The position numbers and the translations under genes are program-made. DNA of 64,000 bases from Diploptera punctata. Lineage: Eukaryota > Arthropoda > Insecta > Blattodea > Blaberidae. The notes under the pieces were generated by a model that saw nothing but the letters and a program-made list of their open reading frames with translations, searched no databases and was not told the origin of the DNA. Location: NCBI GenBank assembly GCA_030220185.1, contig JASPKZ010002333.1:310001-374000 (forward strand), read 5' to 3'. How positions within the stretch are numbered: position 1 is the stretch's first letter; each line of letters starts with the position of its first letter. Below, one piece after another: positions 54,970 to 64,000 of the stretch.

Positions 54970-55155
54970 GTTTCAGTTGTTTAAATTATTCTTGTTTTCC
55001 TATGACTTGATAGCCAACTTTATTTGATATATGTTTCATATGGTTGATGATATCATCACTGTGGTCCTTGCTTTGCACTGATTCATTTGAATACTGACAA
55101 GACATATTTACTATAATATACTAAATAATTGTTCTTGATTATTTATACATACTAG
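54970..55155. other. 5' flank of the PLE, no feature seen
   Basis: AT-rich; no second ribozyme or terminal repeat was found upstream of the PLE. Confidence 0.35.
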
Positions 55156-55159
55156 GGAG

Positions 55160-55405
55160 AGGGATATGGCTACAATAGCTATTACATCATTGTCCTCTCC
55201 CCTCTCCTCTGGCACACCGAAAATACGCAGGCACTGATGATGCTGATACTTTTCTAGTTTGTCACTTCAAGTTCTTAAATTTTTACATCGCATTCCTGAA
55301 TGGAGGCCTCGAGTTTCTGTATAACCTCCATGTTTTTCTCCAGGGTACTCTTCAAGTCTTTCATTACCATATCCTTCAAGAGGGCGACTAGCAGCTGCAA
55401 CATGG
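55160..55405 (-). pseudogene. LINE ORF1-like fragment
   Basis: Minus: MLQLLVALLKDMVMKDLKST, LEKNMEVIQKLEASIQECDV form a coiled coil; after a frame change LEKYQHHQCLRIFGVPEERG and GEDNDVIAI match the start of the RNA-binding domain of LINE ORF1 proteins (usually RRNNLRIFGVPE-like). Short and broken. Confidence 0.6.
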
Positions 55406-56585
55406 CCGGCTTCTAACACACACTTTAACATTTCACTGTATCCTGGTCACACCAGCTTAATTTTGTTTGGACCTATAATGCTTGATTAAAACAGAATATC
55501 TTAAATTGATTGTTAGTACTCAATAATCCTCACTACTTCAAAAACACCTCAGAACTTAAAAATCCACGAGCACCTATATAAGCTACTCCACACTATCTAC
55601 CATGACACTTTCCTACATGTGAGAAGAAATCAAATAGTTTGACTTATTAATTTTAAACATTTTTTTTTAAATTCCAACACTAATATCTACCTTCGTTATT
55701 ACCAAGAAATCATTGAATGGTCAAAGGTTAGGACGAATTATTTTTGATAAAAATACTAAGTTGTCTGAACAGTTAGGTTCCTTAAGTAATTACCATCACT
55801 TCATATTAAGATTTTTTATGCATATATATTTAATATATATTAAAGGCATAGAAAGTTCTCTAACAAGATAGAAGTAAGGATGAATTTAAATTTATGTAAC
55901 ACAATATTAACATAATTAAATTTTTTTTTAAAATATATCACTACCACATTTCTATATAGTCTATAATGTACTAGTATGTTCTTGCAATACATTTTTTTGT
56001 CTATGTTCTTAAAGTGGAAGCTTGTTTAACCTGCTGTAGAGTCTAAAAAGAAAAGAAAAAGATAAATAGTATGTGACAACTTTTGAAATACCCCTTAAAT
56101 AACCTGCACTTTTTTGTCAATTGTACTCCTGTCTGTCTCCGCGCTGCCTAGTGTGCCGTGTTTGGAACCAGTTGTAGCACCGTAGTGGCTATCGTTTTGT
56201 GGTTTCATCATTTGGCGCTAGTTAGCGGCATCAGTGTTCAGTAAGATTTATTTTTGTTTTATTTTTATATTTATTTTAGAAACTGAGGGTGAAATGAAGT
56301 GTTTCCCCTCTAGAGCAGGGCGTCGGAAACCACTGGCCGGACAAGCAGTCCGAAAGCCGACCAAGTGGAATGAGCCACGCTACTCTAGCTGTAGCACAGC
56401 ACTCATTTCTTTTGTCTGGACCATCTTAGGGCCTTTATGGCGGTCTGGGGAATATGTTTTTGTGTACAGCACACCGCTGTAGCATATTTCCTAATAGATG
56501 AAATTAATAGACCAGCAGTTACATTAAAAACTATTGGTCATCAATGATATTGAAGTTATTAATATTCAGATTTTATGAAAGTAGA
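55406..56585. other. No gene recognised
   Basis: AT-rich with long A and T runs. A plus frame at 56290-56482 (MKCFPSRAGRRKPLAGQAVR) follows TTTATTTTAG and could be read as an exon, but matches nothing known. GCAGGGCGTCGGAAACC at 56318 vaguely recalls hAT ends. Confidence 0.3.
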
Positions 56586-56589
56586 GTTT

Positions 56590-57205
56590 GATTCATATAT
56601 AATTCCCCAAAATATTGCAAACTATTGGGTTCGTGTGATTTAGTATTTTATGGTACATATTGTCCACGTGATTTTCTATTTGGTTCGCAATATATGGCAT
56701 GTTTGCTAGATCGTGCAGCTTTGTGATCCTCGTGTACAGCAGGGCCGAAAATATAATTTGAGACATTTGTTTTTGAATAATTTGAACTTTCTTTTTGTGG
56801 CAAGCAGCGAGGATGCTCCAGGCTTCACAACCATATAGCAGCATGCTGCGGATTACCACTTTATATAGAGTTAGTTTCATCCTAGCTGGCAGGTTTGTCG
56901 ACTTGAAAAATGGATATAGTAGGGCAATTGCCATATTAGATTGATGGAGAAGATGTCGAATGTGAATTTTGAAAGTAAGCTTGTAATCCAAATGGAGTCC
57001 AAGATACTTGACTGAAGTCTCTAGGTGGAGTTGATGGGTAAGTCTTTCGTTGAGACTTCTCTTTTTAGTTCAGCCAGAATGAATTTTTCCATTACTTTTC
57101 CCAGCATAGGTAGAAGACTGATTGGCCTTAGGTTGTCCGGATTGGAAGGGTCTTTTCCAGGTTTGGGAATAGCTATAACTTTGGCTTTTTTCCATACTTC
57201 AGGGA
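56590..57205 (-). pseudogene. Jockey-type LINE with internal deletion
   Basis: Minus: YFPEVWKKAKVIAIPKPGKD, NPDNLRPISLLPMLGKVMEK (RT fingers, 57200-57060) then a direct jump at about 57030 to LDYKLTFKIHIRHLLHQSNM, ALLYPFFKSTNLPARMKLTL, LYKVVIRSMLLYGCEAWSIL, the C-terminal part. The palm with the active site is deleted. On the right it joins a mariner in frame, making one 86-codon mixed frame. Confidence 0.85.
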
Positions 57206-57936
57206 AGTACTGCCCATAACTTTCCCAACAGATTGCACTATCTTTGCTTTTTTCTTTGATGGTGAATTCAAGTGGTGCCATTCCATACTCTGGCGTTTTG
57301 TTTCAGGCTCGTCAAAAAATCATCACCTTCATTTCGAAATCTCTGAAGAAGGTTATGGGTGATGGTTCTTCTCTGAAGTTTGTGGTTTTCACTCAATAAA
57401 CGTGGAACCCAACGGGCACTAACTTTTCGGTAACCTAAGCTGTGAATCATTTCTGGCACTGCACTGTGTCCTACTGCAAGTTTTGTAGCGATTTCATTCA
57501 CTGTGATACGCCTGTCGTCTCTAATGAGCGCATCAACTCTTTCCTTGTTGCAATCCGTGGAGGCAGAGCGTGTGCGACCGCTACGAGGCTCATCTTTGAT
57601 ACTCGTGTTCCCATCTTTAAAATGTTTCACTCATCTCCTAACACTGCTGGCACCCATGCAGGCATCTCCGTAAGCACATTAAATCTTTGGTGAATATCAA
57701 CAGCAGATTGTTCCTCTTTAACAAGGAATTCAATGATAGCGCGCTGTCGAAACGAAACATTGAAGTCTGCCATTTTGGAAACACTGTGTGTGGTCACACG
57801 ATAGAAGCTATGATGCCACAAAACGGCAATGTTGTGGTATAAAGTCTGTAGATTACGATCCTGCAGTTGTTTTTGTTACATTGTTGAAATTTAAATTTTA
57901 ACAATGGGTTGCTCACGACTTTCAGTATGACCCTCG
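57206..57936 (-). pseudogene. mariner transposase, N-terminal half with one end
   Basis: Same family as 16914-18211. From 57773: MADFNVSFRQRAIIEFLVKE, a frameshift near 57645, FKDGNTSIKDEPRSGRTRSA, LGYRKVSARWVPRLLSENHK. The part with the first catalytic Asp is deleted (FLTSLK then QNARVWNGTT). The right inverted repeat (TGACCCTCG, to 57936) and TA are intact; the left half was replaced by the LINE. It lies in a PLE. Confidence 0.85.
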
Positions 57937-57938
57937 TA

Positions 57939-58372
57939 ATTTAGCTTCCTTCTCAATAAGATGTTTTTAAGACCATGCATGGGTAGCCACTGCAGATTTT
58001 TCTACTTCCCCTTTCTTGACATTCTTGAGATGTTCTTTCACTCTGGTTTTTAAATTTCTCTTAGTTTTTCCTATGTAGAATTTCTCACATTCTTCACATT
58101 TAATCTGATAAATCCCTGATTTGTTCTCTTCTTTTATTTTCTCATTTGTATTAGGTCTAATCTATCTACTGATGCTGTAGTCATTTTTGGGTGCTAACCT
58201 TATGTTGAAATCTTTTTAAAAAATTTTGAAATTGTGAAGTTTTAATGGATGATATGTGAATTTTCTGAATTTTACATTTTCTTCTTTTCCTTTTTGAAGA
58301 GTGCTTTGATTAATAAATTTGTTTGTCTTTTGAACTTGTATATTTTCTTGTGTATCATTCTTTCTTCAAAAC
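57939..58372 (-). pseudogene. Penelope-like element, GIY-YIG region (left part)
   Basis: Minus: FMKKRMIHKKIYKFKRQTNL-like linker, KFRKFTYHPLKLHNF, NIRLAPKNDYSISR, IYQIKCEECEKFYIGKTKR, LKTRVKEHLKNVKKGEVEKS. Continues past the gypsy insert at 63816. It is cut on the 3' side by the mariner at 57936. Confidence 0.8.
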
Positions 58373-58376
58373 CATT

Positions 58377-58667
58377 TATTAGCAATGATGGGTAAATCAC
58401 TACCAGAAACTCGTAGACAAATCACAACGCACACACACAAACAATAACACAAGCGTCTGTATTCTTCCACAAGCACGAGTAGAATGCCCCTCGATGGCGT
58501 CTTCTGCTTCCCTCTTGCTTCCGCCCGTGCTGCCAACCTTCCCCCTCCTGCCTTCAGCTGCCACCTGGTGGGCAACTTCCTGCACTCTTGGGCTCCAGCC
58601 TGCCATCTATCGAGCGGTCACGCGTACTCGCTGGAAACCCAGTGCTGCTCGACAAATGCTGCTTACA
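58377..58667 (-). repeat. 3' LTR of gypsy G1
   Basis: 291 bases, starting TGTAAGCAGCATTTGTCGAG on minus and ending CCATCATTGCTAATA. Compared with the 5' LTR it has about 19 extra bases in two short blocks. Confidence 0.9.
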
Positions 58668-58729
58668 CTCAACCATCCTGCAAACATTAATGCCCTCATT
58701 AATTGCTTAGCTCTCAAGCAGATCAATCA

Positions 58730-59890
58730 GATCATGTCGATCATCAACGGCCTCGTTGCCATCGCTATCATAGTCTTTTTGCTCATCACCCGGAACAGTA
58801 CTATGATATCGCCTGAGAGAATCCACAGCCACAGTTGCTGTGAAGTTCGGTACCCGCACATGCCTTTTACAGTACTCACCTGGTACTGGTCGTTCCCCAA
58901 CACCTTGGAAACTCTATAGGGACCACCATACTTGTTCAGTACTCGGTTCACACCTTTTTCGCCAGAACCCGTGTTCGCCTCTCAAGTCTCCCACCTTGTA
59001 CTTGGTTGCGACCTTACGCCTTCGGTCATAGCGCGCTTTCATCGCCAACTCCGCCTTGGTCAGATTCTCCAGCGCCTTTTGACAGCTTGTTGTATATCCC
59101 CAAGGGTTTCACCCCTTTCGGCCACCTCTGCCGCCTGCACTCCACCAGACAAATCCGCCACGGCACCCTCTTGGTGAGTAAACATGAGCTGTGCTGGGGA
59201 GAACCCAGTGCTCACATTAACACAACGGTTCATTCCCCACACAATCTCACTCAGTTTCTCATCCCATCAGGTCTCACAGTCTGTGCTGGCACCAATCGCA
59301 CTCAGGATAGTTCGATTCTGCCTCTCCACCTGACCATTCGCCCGAGGTGTTGCTATAGCATTGAGGACATGTCGCACACCTCGTTCCGCCAGAAACTCAG
59401 CAAACGCCAGTCCCCGATCGGAGATCAGTCTCCTTGGATATCCAAACTCGCCAAATATCTCTCTCAATTTCTCAATGGCTTCTGCCGAACGTAGAGTCCG
59501 GGTAGCCTTCGCCCAAGTGAACTTAGTGAAGGAATCCACCGCCATCAGCACATAGCTGTGACCCTTTGCACTCCTTGCAGAAGGGCCAAGGTAATCCACA
59601 TGCACCGTGTCCAAGGGTACAGAGGGTTTCCTAATGGGATGCAGGACGCCTTCCCGCCGCCCATAGTCACCCTTGCTGAACGCACACCCGAGACATGCAT
59701 CTACGTACTTACGCACGAAACGTCCCATCCTCGGAAACCAGTAGGTCACCTTGAGGAACTTCAGGCACCTCTCATATCCTGGATCACCAGCCTCATCGTG
59801 ATGCTTACGCAATAGGTTAAACCTTGTCATTGCTGGCACGTATAGCCTCTTCCCCACCTGGGTCTTTCGATACAAGATGGCAATCTTGCA
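58730..59890 (-). pseudogene. Gypsy G1 integrase
   Basis: Zinc finger HH-CC visible (RKHHDEAGDPG ... CLGCAF). Catalytic Asp in TVHVDYLGP, Asp in LISDRGLAF, Glu in NGQVERQN. After a TGA at about 59266 the frame continues WDEKLSEIVWGMNRC and a C-terminal part (NKYGGPYRVSKVLGNDQYQV) follows after a frameshift near 59060. It inserts the element DNA into the chromosome. Not functional here. Confidence 0.9.
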
Positions 59891-62213
59891 TCACATAATC
59901 CGCCTTGAGGCCCTTGTCTGCTGTATTCTCAGCGAATGCTGTGACTATCGCCTGCGCCTTGTCATCCTGCAACTGCACAGTCAAAAACCAATCATCATGA
60001 GACAAGCTTACCAGATTCACATTCACCGGATTCCTGCTCAATGCGTCTACATGCTGCATTTTGGCTCCAGGACGATACTCCAACTCCATGTCGTATTCCT
60101 GCAAAGCCATCCACCACCGGGCCACTCGTGGCACCAGGTCCCTCATCAGCATGGTCGCACGTACTGCAGAACAATCAGTGACCGCCCTAAAGTGAATACC
60201 TATCAGGTAAACCCGGAAAAGTTTGACCGTTTCCACCAACGCCAGTGTCTCAAGTTCATAACTGTGGTAGACCTGCTCTGCTGGACTAGTAGCTCGGCTG
60301 AAATACAACACAGGTTTAAGACTGTCATCCTTCTGCCTCTGCAGTAACATTCCACCAAGCCCCAGTTTACAGGCATCCGTGTGCACTTCAGTTTCGGCTG
60401 CACTATCATACACGGCCAAGACTGGCCTGTCCACCAAAGACAATTTCAATGTCTGAAAGGCTTCTACCTGGTTAGGTCCCCAACACCACGGGACATCCTT
60501 CCGAGTGAGGTCAGTCAGTGGCCTGGCTAAGACTGCAAAGTTTCGAATAAACTTACGAAAATAACTCACCAATCCCAGAAACTGCCTTACGCCATGTACA
60601 TTCTCGGGGACTGGGAACTCACTCACCGCCTGCGCCTTCCTCCTCCCTGGACTCACCCCTGCTGCACTGATCTCATGACCCAGGTACTCCAATCGGTCCT
60701 TCAGGAAGGAGCACTTCGTTAAGTTCAGCTTCAGTCCTGCCTGAGCCACCATCTCCAGCACTCTCTCCAGAAGGACCAGACCAGGTTCCACCGCCGTGGA
60801 TGGGATCAAAAGATCGTCCAAGTAGGCAAGTACAGTATCCGTACCCAGTCCACTCAGCATTTGGTTAATCACTCGCTGAAACACTGCTGGGGTATTCGCC
60901 AACCCAAACGGGACCCTCAGATATTCATAGTGGCCATCAGGAGTAACAAAAGCTGTCTTTTGGGTTGAGTCTGGGTGCATTGGGACTTGGTGATAACCAT
61001 GCGCCAGATCTAGGGTTGTGAAGTAACACCTCCCTGCCAGCTTATCCAGCTAATCGCTCACTAGAGGCATCGGATACCTATCCTTAATCGTTACCCGGTT
61101 AAGTGCCCTAAAGTCACAGCACATTCGAATGTCTCCATTTTTCTTTGGTATTAGGAGTATGGGGCTCGCATACTCAGACTCGGATTCAAGAATAACCCCA
61201 CTCGCTAACAGCCCTTGCACCTTTTCGCGTACCTTCTCCCTTTCTGCAAAAGAAAGCCTGTACGGACGATGATACACTGGCTTGTCCGAGGTCAGCTGAA
61301 TCTTCATCTCGCCTAGATGAGTTAGCCCAAGATCGTTGTCGCCAGTCGAGAAGCAGATCGCCTTCCTTTGTAGCAGGTTAACCAGCTGTATTCTCTCACC
61401 CTCATTGATATCGCCTATATCAATATTGGAGAAATCCATTTCAACACCCCGCTGGTTATCTGCCAACACCCGATTTACCTGTGATGTGTGACGAGTATCA
61501 CACTGATGAGCTCTCGCCAGCACACGATCTGCCTTCCAGAGCAGGGGCTTCGGACCCAGATTACATACCTCCACCTGTTGTTCTCCATGTGATGGTATTA
61601 CCACGTTTGGCACTGCAATCCAGGCACCCCTTTCCTCATGACTCCGGCTCCCCACAAAAACCTCTGTGCCAGGGTCTGCGCCTACTACCCTGACATTAAC
61701 CATGGTGGTTGTACCTGGAGCTAACAAAGCATCTGAACATGCTCTTACCTGGTATCTGTCGGAGCCGTTCACCACATCTAACTCACTGATGAGAACACTA
61801 GGTTCTGCCCGCGACAAGGTGGCTGTTCCTCCGGACACAACCAATACCACGTCACCCTGCAGTGCTGGCTGTCCCAGAAGTAAGTCCACGTCTGACAGAC
61901 CACTAGTGACCACAATGGCATCAATTTGGAGCCGAATCGCATCCACTCTAATGTTCAAAGTGACCTCACCTGCACCAAGAATTGTACCGCCACCAAAACC
62001 CCTCAAGACCACTGATGTTGGACGCATCCCTCCCTCAGCCGCCTGCTGGGCACACTGCACTGTGGAAATGTTATACTCACTACCTGTATCTATATAGATT
62101 GTGATGCGCTTCTCATCCTTGGTCCATGCGGTCTTCTTATAGACATTACTACTGTTACTATCTACAAGCCTTACCATAGCAGTGTGGTCCTTAGATTCTC
62201 CTGCGGCTCGCAT
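59885..62213 (-). pseudogene. Gypsy G1 protease, reverse transcriptase and RNase H
   Basis: Protease motif IYIDTGSEYNIS near 62090. Reverse transcriptase: ILLIPKKNGDIRMCCDFRAL, then a TAG at 61047, LDLAHGYHQVPMHPDSTQKT, FGLANTPAVFQ and active site YLDD (near 60820). RNase H: EVHTDACKLGLGGMLLQ, YELETLALVE, HVDALSRNP. A frameshift near 59885 separates it from integrase. One stop in about 2.3 kb shows moderate age. Confidence 0.92.
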
Positions 62214-62224
62214 TGGGCAGATCT

Positions 62225-63445
62225 ATCTCGAGTGGCCGCTCTTGTCACATCGTTGACACCGATCTTGCCTCGCCTTTGGACAGTCACGGCTCATATGGGT
62301 CCCCCACTCCTGGCAGTTAAAGCACTGGACCCGACGCTTCACTGCGCCATGCGCCTCTTGTCCACACGAGCTCGCTTTCTTCCCTCTCCAGGAACCCTCT
62401 CCGGTTCTCTCCCTCGTGAGATTGGTGGGTGGGGTTGGCCACTCGCCTGATAGCGATCCAACCCACCCAGAAATCCCGAGTACAGGTCACCTGGAGTCTT
62501 ACACTTGAAGGCCCGAGCATTCGCCTGTAGGTCGAGCGGGAGGCCCTTGATTATACAGGAGATGGCCTTCTCTCCCGTAAACCCGCACCCCCACACAATG
62601 CCAGCTTGTCATGATAGTATTTCGTCATGGACTCACTTGGCAGCTTACGCCTTGCTAGCAGCTCCTCCAATGACTCCGCAAAATCATGCCGCCGTGGAAA
62701 GGCACGACGCAGGTCCTTCTTCCACTCTCCCCACGAGAGGTCAAAGTCGTCGAGGCGGTTAAACCACGTCTTCGCCGCCCCGCGTTTCGCCTGCATGTAA
62801 CACGACCTCTCGTACTCGGACCAACCATGGATACGGCCCAGCTGGTCGATCTTGTGGAGCCAGCGATCTATGTTACAATCCCGATCTTCGGGATCGAACT
62901 GGTCCACAATCTCTCCACCCGCTCGGGCCGCCCTAGCGCTGCTGGCCACGCTCGCGCTAGAGGCGCACTCCCCACCACAACACCCACCATGATGTGTACG
63001 AGAGCGCCCCTTGGGCATCTTAAAATTTGCCCCACTGGCGCCTCCAGTTTTAGGGGAGACACCCGCGTGGCGCAACTTCTCCTCCACGCCTCGGAAGATA
63101 CGAGCCGCCTGCTCCTCCACCGCCGACGTGATCGCCTTAGCCAAGTCTCCCTGGCTAAGCAGTTGGGCCAACGCCAGTTGCACAGGCTCCCATCGAGCCG
63201 CCTCACCCACTAGCCCGGGGTTTCCCGATGGCCCACCATTATCGATCGTCGCCCACGTGGCCTCCTGCCGCATGGATGCCCGCCGGCATCTCATAATCTT
63301 CCTTAGTGTCGATGGCCAGATCGTGTCCTAGATCGCCATCCACGCTGGACCCGGAAAGCGGAATCAGATCGTCACGTGAACGATCGTCCTCCACCTCCAT
63401 ATCATAATCCAGCATGGACTCGTCCCTGTACATGCTAGCCGCCAT
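62225..63445 (-). pseudogene. Gypsy G1 gag
   Basis: Starts MAASMYRDESMLDYDMEVED (63445). A frameshift near 63250; then LALAQLLSQGDLAKAITSAV, the gag core IVDQFDPEDRDCNIDRWLHK, CYMQAKRGAAKTWFNRLDDF, YYHDKLALC; a frameshift near 62580; KGLPLDLQANARAFKCKTPG; and two CCHC zinc knuckles (CFNCQEWGTHMSRDC with one extra residue, CQRCDKSGHSR then stop, then C) at 62230-62330. Packages the element RNA. Confidence 0.9.
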
Positions 63446-63524
63446 TTTTCGTAATAAAATAACAAACGAGAACGCTAAATCTCGAAACTAATAGCAATTT
63501 GATAATGGTATTTCCGATTAGGTA

Positions 63525-63540
63525 ATCCCACTTCTGATAT
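63525..63540 (-). other. Probable primer-binding site of gypsy G1
   Basis: TATCAGAAGTGGGATT on minus, directly inside the 5' LTR, is complementary to the 3' arm of Leu-type tRNAs (AATCCCACTTCTGA). The usual leading TGG is not present. Confidence 0.55.
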
Positions 63541-63811
63541 ATTAGCAATGATGGGTAAATCACTACCAGAAACTCGTGGACAAATCACAACGCACACACA
63601 CAAACAATAACACAAGCGTCTGTATTCTTCCACAAGCACGAGTAGAATGCCCCTCGATGGCGTCTTCCGCTTCTGCCCGTGCTGCCAACCTTCCCCCTCC
63701 CGCCTTCAGCTGCCACCTGGTGGGCAGCTTCCTGGGCTCCAGCCTGCCATCTATCGAGCGGTCACGTGTACTCGCTGGAAACCCAGTGCTGCTCGACAAA
63801 TGCTGCTTACA
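63540..63811 (-). repeat. 5' LTR of gypsy G1
   Basis: 272 bases, nearly the same as 58377-58667 apart from two short deletions and a few substitutions. Confidence 0.9.
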
Positions 63812-63815
63812 CATT

Positions 63816-63877
63816 TTTTTGTGGCTACGTTGATTATGTGTTCTTTTCCTTTTTCATAATTTTCTTTATTCATGGGT
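63816..63877 (-). pseudogene. Penelope-like element (right part of the copy at 57939)
   Basis: Minus: MNKENYEKEKEHIINVATKK-like residues, matching VPMSKENYNKETGHIVKIVK of the PLE at 52440-54966. Interrupted on the left by the gypsy element and on the right by a mariner. Confidence 0.7.
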
Positions 63878-64000
63878 ACGAGGTGTGATCAATAAGTTTC
63901 CGGAATGAGGCCATAAACACAACACTTCAAAGTGTCTATTCAGCACTGTCACCCTCGAAGTAGTCACCTTAGGAGTTGATATACTTGTCCCAGCGCTTCT
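63878..64000 (-). mobile_element. mariner element, one end, cut by the window edge
   Basis: The end CGAGGTGTGATCAATAAGTT follows TA at 63876-63877 or so. On minus the frame RRWDKYINS, stop, GDYFEGDSAE is the usual C-terminus of a mariner transposase. It is a different family from 16914-18211. Confidence 0.7.

Larger units (their letters stand above)
58377..63811 (-). mobile_element. Ty3/gypsy retrotransposon G1, full length
   Basis: 5435 bases with two LTRs (58377-58667 and 63540-63811) and a 4-bp duplication CATT (58373-58376, 63812-63815). Order on minus: LTR, primer-binding site, gag, protease, reverse transcriptase, RNase H, integrase, LTR, the Ty3/gypsy order. No envelope-like frame. 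It sits inside a PLE, whose frame resumes on the other side. All main genes carry stops or frameshifts. Confidence 0.95.

Noticed and set aside
56290..56482. Plus frame after TTTATTTTAG as an exon
   Set aside because: Single stretch with no partner exon and no recognisable protein; hAT-end resemblance is too weak to call.
61481..62097. Plus-strand frames over the gypsy pol
   Set aside because: Complement of protease and reverse transcriptase.

Overview
The window is eukaryotic, AT-rich and intron-like, and reads as an insect genome. Many repeat types here are common in insect genomes: several tRNA-headed SINEs, mariner, piggyBac and Ty3/gypsy elements, and very many Penelope-like elements (PLEs). 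The style suggests a large Polyneoptera-type genome such as cockroach or termite, but that guess is from general knowledge and is weak. No complete host gene is present. The only credible host coding signal is a pair of exons on the + strand (15602-15689 and 19449-19530) with good splice sites and matching phase. Everything else recognisable is mobile DNA, nearly all of it broken and often nested.

Layout. 0-10 kb: a dispersed repeat with a conserved mini-ORF (two copies), four SINE families, a LINE tail split by a SINE with an 11-bp target duplication, and PLE ends arranged as foldbacks. 10-16 kb: a LINE reverse transcriptase split by a 260-bp PLE foldback, a large head-to-head PLE pair, and the host exon. 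16-24 kb: a second PLE lineage, a mariner, two copies of an unusual tRNA-containing palindromic repeat, an internally deleted piggyBac, and a PLE hit by one of the tRNA repeats. 24-34 kb: no genes; mostly a strongly pyrimidine-rich strand with several tandem arrays and one SINE. 34-48 kb: a TIR element family carrying a small spliced gene with a TATA box (two copies), gypsy gag fragments, a long-TIR mariner-like element, a Sailor-like (DD81E) transposase split by a PLE, and a piggyBac fragment. 48-58 kb: gypsy gag/LTR debris, the longest PLE (52.4-55.0 kb), LINE debris and a second mariner. 58-64 kb: a full-length but mutated Ty3/gypsy element with LTRs and a 4-bp target duplication, inserted in a PLE; a third mariner starts at the right edge.

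The connecting theme is the PLE population. At least five sequence families share a tail: GIY-YIG domain, then short repeats containing a PDG motif, then a hammerhead-ribozyme-like fold, then a TATGAGGT motif. In three or four families the reading frame runs into the ribozyme fold and stops inside or directly after it. The same ends also occur alone as head-to-head foldbacks, two of them with clear 11-13 bp target duplications, so the foldbacks appear to have been mobile units themselves.
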